From the NCBI GenBank assembly GCA_020736575.1, contig JAGPYM010000069.1, positions 1 through 64,000 on the forward strand: a stretch of DNA of 64,000 bases. Reading direction: 5' to 3'. Source of the DNA: Thelonectria olida (Eukaryota > Ascomycota > Sordariomycetes > Hypocreales > Nectriaceae). The notes beneath the pieces were generated by a model. The model made no database searches. It had not been told where the DNA came from and saw nothing but the letters and a program-made list of their open reading frames with translations. This document shows positions 11,609-20,889 of this stretch, piece by piece. Numbering within the stretch: position 1 is the first letter of the stretch; the number at the start of each line of letters is the position of its first letter. A program made the position numbers and the translations under genes.

Positions 11609-12543
11609 GCTCGCAGCTATGATCTGATGAACAAACAATGGTTCCCTAGAAAAGGGGGTACTACACTACACTTCTACTCTATGGCATGAAACGACAGGAC
11701 GACACAGAAAGAATACAGAGGGATTTTGTTTTTCCTTCCATTCGTTGTATATACTCTTAAATGAAGACGAGCCAAATACAAGAGGGCATTTAGATGGACA
11801 TGGCTGTGACCCAACACATTTCCTCCCTTGATTTCCATGCCACAACAACAACCTGGAGATTGGCGGCAGAGACTGAGTGGAGCTGGGAGACCTCTACATT
11901 CGACACTATCGCTAATTGTACCTTTCGCCTCGATAGAAGATTAATCATGCTGGAAAAGCGTGATTTCTCCCTAGATTCAAGGTTCCGCCTATCGATTGTT
12001 TATATAGGAGGTATGTTAGTGACTCCTGGTGACAGCGATCGGCCTTGATAAGCTAGTCTTGCGTTAGGAGTACCGAACAGGCGAGACCTGTGGCTTGAAG
12101 CTCGTCTCCGAGACGCGGACCGACGCCGACCCGTGTAAACCACGGAGAAGAAGCAGTGCCGACGTCTAGCGCTAGTAATGCGAGGGCAACCGGAGCGCCG
12201 GTGAGATGCACGATATTCTGGTGCAGATTGAGCGAATGAAGGGGGAGCATGAGCATAGAATACAGTCACTAAGTCAAATAGAGAAATGAAGGAACGATTT
12301 CGTCAACCCATGACTAAACTGTTCCTACTCTACCGTCGTTCCAAGCTTCACGTCGCATCGAGCTCATTATGTTAGTTAATATATAGACGACTAACGAATC
12401 GTGAGTGATCCTGGATGGCGAGTGCCTACCCTAGAGACAGAACGCGAGCGCAGGGGCGCGTGTGCAGCACCAACGCGTGCCGATGGCGTCTCTTCAAAGA
12501 GTAGTCCTTATGTATGCGTTTCTTTCATTACATAGATACAGTT

Positions 12544-12710
12544 GAAGGCGGAATGGGTGTCGCGGCATCGACTAGATAACATCTTTGGGCGGGTTCATCC
12601 TTGGACGCCTACGGCCTCGCAAAACACCCCCCCCGCCTCGTGTCTGTGCCCGTAAACGAGCCCGCTTCAAAACATCGTTAAGTCAATCCCGCGACACCCA
12701 TTCCGCCTTC
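12544..12710. repeat. Perfect 22-bp inverted repeat with ~123-bp spacer
   Basis: Positions 12544-12565 (GAAGGCGGAATGG...) are the exact reverse complement of 12689-12710 (...CCATTCCGCCTTC). The spacer contains a C-run (CCCCCCCC) and no convincing gene. It could be a decayed small inverted-repeat element or a local hairpin. Confidence 0.7.
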
Positions 12711-13114
12711 GACTGTACCAACTGTAGGCGCAAAAGGTTAACAACTTGTTGCCACCGAGGCAATTTCGGCGGCCGTCCATCTGAGACTACACTCGCAGAG
12801 GTAAGTGATTGGTCCACAACCACATCGTATCCAACATTGGCTCTAGAGAGAAAGAGAACAGGTATGCAGAAATTGACCCTGAGCCTGAAATGGACGTGTG
12901 CACTTCTTTTCTGCTGATAGTGTGCACCAGGGCGTCCAGAAAGGGCCACTGGATATCATTACATATCATGGGTCCATCCACTCAGCCGTGCTCCATAAAG
13001 GCAACAAAAAAAAAAAAAAACTCTCTTCACTGTGTAAATGTAAGACGCGTGATAACAGGAGCGAGAGCAGACATAGCGACCAAGCGGTGTCTCTTGAGCA
13101 GCCACTGCAGTATC

Positions 13115-13759
13115 ATGAACCTCATCTGGCTTGCCGCCCTGTGTCTTGCTATTCTTTTGCCGTACATTCGGTTCACGTCATGGACGTCTCTGACCGGACC
13201 CAATGTGATTCCGAGGAACAATCCCATCGAGCCCCGAGAGATACAGGCTCGTCTCGATACTACATTCTCTCAGCATGAACCGAGCGTCAGACGTTTCGGT
13301 CAGGTATAGTGCAGGCCCTGCTCCCTTTAATGCGTCTATGGCTCAAATACAGGAACGTAGGTCTATCTCTGCCATGGCGAGGATTGGGGGCCGCCATGCT
13401 TCGTGTATTACCCTAAACTCAACTACACATGTTCCGCTCTCGGTCCTGAGCTGTCCGGACATGTTGGCTCGATCTATGTTGAGCCTGGAATTATATGTCG
13501 GCTTTGCACGTACGTGGACTGTTGGAGCAAATCAGAGATGGAGCTGATGCAATCTAGACTTTCGGCCAAGAATACATGCTTATCGATGCAGATTTTCGCT
13601 TGGCCAGAAATCAAAGGTGGATGGCCGGACGTATACCGACGCAAAATGCCAGGCGGCGATGGGTTTTTGGGAATCGCGACGACTCACTTTGCGTGTGCTC
13701 TTGCACAGCGTGTGGTCAAGCGTAGTAACGCGGACATGGTTTACCTGAGATCGCTCTGA
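13115..13759 (+). CDS. Small Cys-rich secreted protein (two exons)
   Basis: Exon 1 (13115-13303) and exon 2 (13361-13759) join in phase 0 across a 57-nt intron (GTATAG donor, CGTAG acceptor), giving 195 residues. The N-terminus is a signal peptide or membrane anchor (LIWLAALCLAILLPYI). The mature part has a YLCHGEDWGPPCFVYYP start followed by paired cysteines (ICRLCTYVDC), the shape of small fungal secreted proteins with a beta/gamma-crystallin-like Cys pattern. No enzyme motif is seen. A role as a secreted effector or stress protein is inference only. An alternative acceptor eight bases upstream would end early. Confidence 0.6.
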
Positions 13760-13860
13760 GCGGGGTTTGGAACCAACCTATTCTATCTGGCTAGGGTAGG
13801 AAAGATCCCGCCTACGAGGAGGTGTTAGGATGGTTAGCGACGGGGTGGTTTTACGTTGTT

Positions 13861-14081
13861 CTATATTCCAGACGCCTCCTAGGACAATGCTTCAGTTACA
13901 GAGGAGTATACACTACCTTGAATTTCTCAGCGCATGCCGCATGAAACACCGGAGATTGACTGCAAATGATCACCCTATGAATGGGTATAGTACAGCCTTG
14001 ATAAGTGAATAAAAAGTCGGTAAACACATTGTTCTCCCGTAATCTATCGAGTGAGTTAGATTTAATATGTTCAGGAAACAA
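13861..14081 (-). pseudogene. BTB/POZ domain protein remnant
   Basis: The frame from 14081 encodes the start of a fungal BTB domain: FTDFLFTYQG...IPIHRVIICSQSPVF, then EKFK. A GTAGTG...CCTAG stretch (13916-13879, 38 nt) would splice to EASGI, the usual continuation, but a TAG follows at once. The rest of the domain is not found downstream. It is a truncated, stop-containing remnant. BTB proteins normally mediate dimerisation or cullin binding. Confidence 0.6.
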
Positions 14082-15315
14082 GACATACGCATATACTTCA
14101 CAATCTGTTCTGCTGCCTTTCTAGAAATCATTGCCGTGTTGCTTGAGGTTATAGTCTGATGAACAGAAACTTTAAAATATCAAGCCGCCGGTTTAGCGAC
14201 CTGGGGTAGTGCTTGATCACGTTATGGGGGTATTATAGCCATTCTAGATACACGACCTAACGCTTCAGCTTCCAATGTCATCGAGAGGATTGAAACTCTA
14301 TGAGACTTTTAACGTATGCGATGTGTGGTTGACTGTTTATTGGATATCCCCAATATGAACTCCCTTATAGTGGGAAGCTCAAAGCCAAACCTTTCATACA
14401 TGCAACATATCATCATTTTTACGACACAACCTAAGACTTAGCTCGGAGAGGCGATCCGATGAATCCGTGAGATCACTACCTCCAAAATTTCTTACATCAT
14501 CAGTGCCATTTACATACAAATGGGGAGCATGACCGTGCCCGATCACCCACGCTTGATTCTCTCCCGTAGGCCCATTTCCATCAGCTTCTTTCCCGGAGTC
14601 TCTGAATGAGCTTTACGGATTCTTACAGTACACGCTTCCGTCTCTTCTCTGTATTGTTAGGTTAATACGCCTTTTAATGCAGGTACTCCCCGCCAGCTCA
14701 CTCAATAATTGCTTTAAGCTAGAATATTAATTGCCTCCCTTCCAACCCTTTCGGTCTATCCGCGCCTATTCTTTCTTTAGACTCAGAATTCATCCTAGTC
14801 GAGGCACTATATATGATGCATAGCCCTGCGGTGAAACATAAAGCATAGGTAACTTAGAGGTCCAATAAATGACACCGAGCCATTTTCGGCTATCCTTAGG
14901 CCAGGACTTGCCTGACTCCACTAGCCGAATGCTGTTCCCAGACACTTGCTGTCCTCGGCAGCTGGGTAATCACTCGTCCACAAGTGGCCTGACTTCGGAT
15001 TACCCTTAGGTGCAATACTGTACTATAGTGACCGGTACCGGCTGCGAAGAGTGTCTGGCAAATTGAATTGGATGTCAATTCTCTCTTACTGTACCGTACA
15101 GGTATAGGACTCTGAACACTTGAAGAATAGCCTTCAAGTTAGCTTGCCAATAATACAAACCCCACGAGATTCTGCGGAGAGACGGAAAAACGAAGAGGCA
15201 AAAGCAAAGATTGGACGCTGTAAGGGCTTTTACGAGATCATGGCAAAAGTTGGGAAATGGATATGTACAATAGCAACTAGTGCTCTATTGGTTATAAGCC
15301 ACCGGGCGAGATAAA
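14082..15315. other. Gene-poor stretch
   Basis: About 1.2 kb is AT-rich with no convincing reading frame. It includes one member of a dispersed repeat (15022-15088) and ends in a (TG)n run at about 15316-15333. Confidence 0.5.
15022..15088 (-). repeat. Dispersed 67-bp repeat, copy A
   Basis: This segment is the reverse complement of 46136-46202 with about two mismatches. Similarity stops on both sides, so it is a short conserved piece of a larger dispersed element or a terminal sequence. The element type is unknown. Confidence 0.75.
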
Positions 15316-15317
15316 TT

Positions 15318-16055
15318 GTGTGTGTGTGTGTGTATCGCGCTACCTTAAAGACGAGGCTGAGCCTTGAGCTGAATGCAGACCATGTCACTCAGGCCATCAA
15401 CACGTGCATCGACTATGAAGTCGCGCACCTCGTATCGCTGAAGGACGACAAATCACTGCAAGATCATGTTCGGGATGAGATGCGACGTAAAGCCCATGGA
15501 ACCTTCCTCTGGGTGGCTTTCGTCGCAAAGGAACTTGAGAACGTTTCTCAAAAATGGAAAGTCTTAAGCGTTCTCAAACAAATGCCGGCCGGCCTGGTGC
15601 CACTCCACAAACGAATGATGCTTCACATTCAGCAACTGCAGCCTCAAGATAGCGAGTTCTGCCGCCTTGTTATTTCGGCGGCAACTGTCGCTTACCGGCC
15701 GCTCCCCTTGTGTGAGCTGGGCGTGCAATCTGGGTTGCCTCGAGATGTCTCCGATGACCTTCGATTTGTGGTAGATGTGTGTGCCTCGTTTCTTACGATC
15801 CGGGATGACCATGTCTATCTCATTCATCAGTCCGTCAAGGGTTTCCTGAAGGAGTCGACTACAATTTTCCAGCATGGATTTGCAGCCGGACATCATACCA
15901 TGTTCTTGAAAGCGATACAGATCACGTCTGATACGTTGCGACACGATATGTACGACTTACACCATCCCGGCACCTCTATCAACGACGTCCGCCAGCCTGA
16001 ACTAAACCCGTTTCTATCGCCAATGGTATTCGGTCTATTCAAGCGTGTCTTCTGA
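15318..16055 (+). pseudogene. NACHT-protein (NLR) fragment, post-NACHT region
   Basis: A ~245-codon frame lacks a P-loop but matches the part that follows the NACHT domain in fungal STAND proteins: RLSLELNADHV, then KAHGTFLWVAFVAKELE, LVPLHKRMMLHIQQL and VYLIHQSVKGFLKE, ending in TLRHDMYDLHHPG. In intact proteins this leads into WD40 or ankyrin repeats; here it stops at 16053-16055. It starts next to a (TG)n microsatellite and the real start is missing. It converges tail-to-tail on the NLR-like gene at 20597-16272. I read it as a remnant of a second NLR. Confidence 0.75.
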
Positions 16056-16271
16056 TGGCCATCCTCTTTCGCTATCACGCACTGACCCCTGATTGGTATC
16101 TTGTTGCGGCGTTAACCAAATTGAGGAGCAGACGGAACAGTACAAATTCCATACCACTGCTGAGCTGCTAACTGAATAGTCCTGTTTCTGGGTGTTGAAT
16201 CCCCATAAGTCAGTTTTAAACTTAGTACCTATCTTGACCCAGAGGTCCGCATAAACATCTCTCAGCTCACA

Positions 16272-19200
16272 TCATCCGGCAAGGGTGTGCACCTCCGTGC
16301 TGTTCGTGCCGGTGTTGCTCTTCTTGATGGCGACCAGGTCCGGGCGTCCGTCACCGTTCCAATCAGCCATAGCAAAGTCGAACGTGCTATCTGTCTCATG
16401 GAGCGCAGTACCCGTCTGCAGGATGAAATTCCGAAAGTTCGAAGACCCCGAAAGGATGTGCACCTCCGTGCTGTTCGTGCCGGTGTTGCTCTTCTTGATG
16501 GCGACCAGGTCCGGGCGTCCGTCACCGTTCCAATCAGCCATAGCAAAGTCGAACGTGCTATCTGTCTCATGGAGCGCAGTACCCGTCTGCAGGATGAAAT
16601 TCCGAAAGTTCGAAGACCCCGAAAGGATGTGCACCTCCGTGCTGTTCGTGCCGGTGTTGCTCTTCTTGATGGCGACCAGGTCCGGGCGTCCGTCACCGTT
16701 CCAATCAGCCATAGCAAAGTCGAACGTGCTATCTGTCTCATGGAGCGCAGTACCCGTCTGCAGGATGAAATTCCGAAAGACCGAAGACCCTGAAAGGATG
16801 TGCACCTCCGTGCTGTTCGTGCCGGTTTTGCTCTTCTTGATGGCGACCAGGTCCGGGCGTCCGTCACCGTTCCAATCAGCCATAGCAAAGTCGAACGTGC
16901 TATCTGTCTCATGGAGCGCAGTACCCGTCTGCAGGATGAAATTCCGAAAGTTCGAAGACCCTGAAAGGATGTGCACCTCCGTGCTGTTCGTGCCGGTTTT
17001 GCTCTTCTTGATGGCGACCAGGTCCGGGCGTCCGTCACCATTCCAATCAGCTATCGCGAAGTCAAACGTGTTATCGGTATTGTGGAGTGCAGTCCCCGTT
17101 TGCAAAATAAACTTTTGAAACCCCTCAATTTTTGGGAGGGCCTTGAGGCTGATGTACATGCTAACAGCAGCGGAGATGGACTTTTCATTCAGCTCCAGAC
17201 ACAACCTTACTTTCTGTCTAGCTGCTTCCAGGTGCTCCTCGATGTTCGGCAAGTTGCGACTGGAGACGACCCACTTAACACGAGGAGACCCAGCTGACTT
17301 CTCGACAATCAAATCGAGAAGTTGCGGCAGGTCCGTCACGCATTCGTCCAGCGCGTCGATGATCAAGAATGTGCTCTTCAAGTCCGGATCTTCCAGAATG
17401 TTTGCAAAGATCTCGGATAAAGCCACCCAGGCATTCACGTCCTCGAAGAGGCCTTTGCCCGCGTGGTCGTACCTCTTTCGCACGTGCGAGATGAGCGACG
17501 GCTGCTGGTTGACGAGCATGTAGATCAGGCCGCGTAGCACAGCGGTGGCATTGTTGTTGCGCGAGTCAGTGCACTGGCAGAAGAAGTAGGACAGCAGGGC
17601 CGGGTGAACAGTTGACTTGTTCAACTCGTCGATAATACCGCAGAGCAACATGGTCTTGCCCTTGCCTGGACCGCCCTTGATCCAAAGCAGTCTGCTCTGG
17701 TGGTTGTCGCGCCATTGCCGAAAGTCGGGGTTGTCGAGGATCCAATGGTACAAGTCCTTCAACAAGCCGCCTTTGGTCCACTCGATGCGCGTCTTGTCGT
17801 CACGGGGGTCGGACAACCGCAGGTCCTTCAAGCAATTGTCATTCTCCCTCTGAATGACATGTTGAATAGAAGTTTCGTCGTCCAGTTCTGGAACCTGGAT
17901 GATCTCCACGGGACCGAGAAGGGCCAGACAGGTGGGATCTGAGGCCGTGAGAAGAAGGCTCCCTCTCAGCCCTTGTGGTATTAGATTTTCGAAGCTCAGA
18001 TACAGAGCAGTCTGACGTTGTAGGCCGTCCATGACGACCAGCCAATGGCCGTTGAATGTCCAGGTAAGATGACGTAGGAAAAGTTGAACTCTGTTTAAGA
18101 TAGAGCCTGGCCACTCTGGGAAGTCGCCAAACTCTCCTGCTATTGCATTATAAGACTGTTCAATGCTGTTTTCAGTACTTGCATCTACCCAGAACACAGA
18201 ACAGTCTTTAGACTGCTCCCGCATTCTGTGGACGAAAATGCGGGCGATTGACGTTTTCCCCATCCCTTTGGGGCCGATGAGTGCTATTCTCGACTGTTGG
18301 TTGGAGTCCTGGTTGCAGAAAAAGAGAAGATAGTCGAGCTTTTCCAGTATATTCTCGCGGCCAGTAAAATGTGAGGGTGGGGATGGCACGGATATGTCCT
18401 GGACAGAGTCGGCTGTAGTTTGTTAGTCAAGTGGCTCTTGAACAGTGAAAAAGTGAAGATAGCCCTTGGGTGTAGGGCCTCTTACTCTGGTTGATTGGGA
18501 GTCGTTGAGCCTTGGCCACAGCCGCGGAATTCATCTCTTCTACCGCTTCTACCGCCTCTACCGCCAGGTCCTGTATGTCTGGATCCCTCCACCACATGCT
18601 GTCCTGAGATATGAACTTGAGGGTGTCTAGGATTTCTTTAAGCCTACGGGACTTGGTTTGCCAGAGCTCCGTTGCAGCAGCATCTGAATGTAACGGCCGC
18701 TTTAGTCCAGGTTGAAGGAACTTAGTCCCACTAGTCGAGACGAGATGCCAAGCCCTGTCCATCGCGTCTTCAACTTCTTGAATTGTTACGACGGGATACT
18801 CGCGGGCGATGATTGCATCGATACTGTTCGATTGCGTATGTGATAGCAACCGGGATGCCTGAGACGTCTTGCTCCCTGGGTCGTCTGTTTCCCTTGCACC
18901 TTCAGGGAGAGCCCTGAGTGCAAATTCATGCAAGTGTTGCAATATGTGGTCGTCGATCTTCGTATCCATGGATCCGGTGCTGAACTCGCACAGAGGACAA
19001 GAGAGGGGGCCGATTACTCGGCGCTTGTTCAGCTCTGCTAGGATGCCACGCTGATCAGCCGGGATCTCGTCTCCGTGAGCCAGTGAAATGTGCGACTCCC
19101 ATTCCTCAGCATTGTCGAACAGCTGTTGCTCCTCGACGGTAGAGTCTTTACCTTCTTTCACCCCGAAAGCACAGTAATCACAGGTCCAGCGCGTCGTGGA

Positions 19201-20597
19201 ATGCAATTCAAGTGTATGAGCGAGAAGAGTGTTGGCCGTGAGATACATTTCGTCTGGAGTGTCGCAGCCCTCTATTACGCAGGAATATGGAATTATGTCT
19301 TGGACAACGTGCGCTCTATTCAGTAAACCAGTCAGCCGGCTGAATCATGAGCAAATGCGTCGAAAGGGAGCATACTTCCAGCTGTCCTTATGTTTGGACC
19401 TCGAGTATTCCAATGGTAGGACATCGTTGCAGTACGGACATAGCACCGCTCCATCTGATCCAGGATTTGGACAGCCAGGAAAGGCTTGCGAAGATCCTAT
19501 TCTTGTCATTTTGGTGACTGTTGATGAGGCCGGTCTCGTCAATATATGCTTGATATCGAGCTTAGAGCCGACATCGGTAGCCGTAACGAGAGTGGTATGA
19601 GCCACGGACCGAGTGGATTCCCCTGGCGTCGTTTGACGAGGAGGTGTAATGGTAATACTGGGCGTAGGCTGAGACGGGGCGGGGTCAGTATCAACAGTTG
19701 CGGGTTCAACGGCTGCCGGCATGCCTGCATCGACTGCAGGCTCTGGCCGCCCCACCACCGACGTTGGGCGGCTCTTTCTAGTCGGCGATCCGGTGACGAA
19801 TTCGATTCGATTTCTCCTAAGGATGTTGGCGCGAACCATGCGTCGTTGGATCGGAGTTAACCTGTCATAGTCTGATGCTCGCTGCATTTTTTGAACAGCA
19901 GTGAGTTCCTTTGCCTCTGTGTCTTCGAAGGCTATCAAGATGATGGTGGTGAGATGTTTGCGGAATTCTTCAAATATGTTCCCGTCCAGTGCGGCATCTG
20001 CTTTCTCGAACCTGTATTTGTTCCCCGATTTCCGTATGGCCAGGGAGATCCTCTGGAGTTGGCTCAGGATCGTCTTGGCGTACGAAATTTGCTCAGATAG
20101 GATTGGATCTAAAGTCTCATCCCCAGAGGAAGAAGCCGGTCCGCTGGATTTATTCGAGATGGCTTCCCAGGACACATAGCTCTGAGGAGAGTCTGGATCT
20201 GGGTCTCCTGGATCTGACTGGAATTCTTCTCTGATGGTCGCCAAGCCGTCATCAAGCTTCGATTCTTCTGACTATATGTCAATCAAGTGACCGCCAACCA
20301 TGACAGTTCGAACTCACCGACAACCAACTGCTGGCATTTCTTCAGGGCCTCCACGAGGGCTCGGACCAGGCCGCGCACGGCATCGCGCACGTCTGGTCTC
20401 GTCCTCAGGCGATAGTCCAAGGACGACTTGCCGGCACTAGTTGCATTGATGCTAGCGCACCAAAGGTTGAAGTCGCCTTGGGCGGCCCGGATCCATGCCT
20501 GATGGCCTAGCGATGGATTGGCAACGCACTCTGCGAAGACGGCTTTGCACTGCCTGGCGACGCCACAAATCTCGAGGCTGCCCCTAGAGTCGTCCAT
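16272..20597 (-). CDS. NLR-like STAND protein: zinc-finger-like N-terminus, NB-ARC-like, NACHT, FG-GAP repeats
   Basis: Four exons (20597-20318, 20267-19376, 19315-18486, 18412-16272) join across 50-, 60- and 73-nt introns with consistent phases to 1,380 residues. Residues ~1-360 are a helical fungal N-terminus. Residues ~360-450 hold paired Cys/His zinc-finger-like elements (CPYC...H, CDYC...H). A first NTPase follows, with P-loop GPKGMGKTS (~714-722), a Walker-B-like LVVMDGL and sensor-like LLLTASD, resembling NB-ARC. A full NACHT then has WIKGGPGKGKT (~914-921) and LIIDALDEC (~1017-1025). From ~1100 to the end come five 57-residue FG-GAP/VCBS repeats with Ca-binding DWNGDGRPDL loops. STAND proteins oligomerise on ligand detection and activate effectors. 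It is head-to-head with the protease gene and no break is seen. Confidence 0.85.
16286..17118 (-). repeat. Five 171-bp tandem repeats encoding FG-GAP units
   Basis: The motif gtgcacctccgtgctgttcg recurs at 16287, 16458, 16629, 16800 and 16971, an exact 171-bp period. Copies 1-4 are almost identical at the DNA level; the fifth (first translated) diverges at its far end. Each encodes one 57-residue FG-GAP/VCBS unit. The identity suggests recent duplication or gene conversion, as known for repeats of fungal NLRs. Confidence 0.9.
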
Positions 20598-20889
20598 CCG
20601 GGATAGCGGATATGGGGAGCAATGGTTACAGAGCCCTGCGACGGCAGATAGATGAGATGGAGCGTTAGGCTAAAGGATAGGCTAGCGTTGGCGAGGACTA
20701 GCGAAGCTGAGATGGTTTTTGGGCCCCTCCGACTCGGCCACGTGACGATGATGCCTTATCCTGAACCATAACGACGCTGCGCAGCCCCGCCCTTGGCGCC
20801 CTCACCGCCGCCAAAAGCAGGGCTTCAGCGCAGCACACGTCGCGATCCTGACTTCGAAAACGAGCGCCTCCGAAAGAAGACTCGCAGAC
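20598..20889. promoter_or_regulatory. Shared 292-bp divergent promoter, NLR / DUF7580-subtilase
   Basis: The NLR-like gene starts at 20597 leftward and the protease gene at 20890 rightward. This short GC-rich interval must hold both promoters and 5' leaders, which makes co-regulation plausible. No binding site is identified. Confidence 0.55.

Noticed and set aside
10874..11638. 254-codon minus-strand frame opposite the secreted protein
   Set aside because: It is the antisense shadow of 10949-11608, whose plus frame has a signal peptide and conserved Cys pattern.
12585..12917. Frame with CTNCRRKR resembling a Zn2Cys6 regulator
   Set aside because: Only one short Cys pair is present; the six-cysteine spacing is absent and the frame overlaps an inverted repeat.
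13006..13020. Poly(A) run as a possible retrogene tail (also 29104-29118 and 57100-57114)
   Set aside because: No upstream processed gene or target duplication is visible; simple homopolymers are common here.
16262..17118. Long repetitive frames on both strands over the FG-GAP array
   Set aside because: They arise because the 171-bp repeat is divisible by three; only the minus-strand frame with DWNGDGRPDL motifs continues the NLR-like gene.
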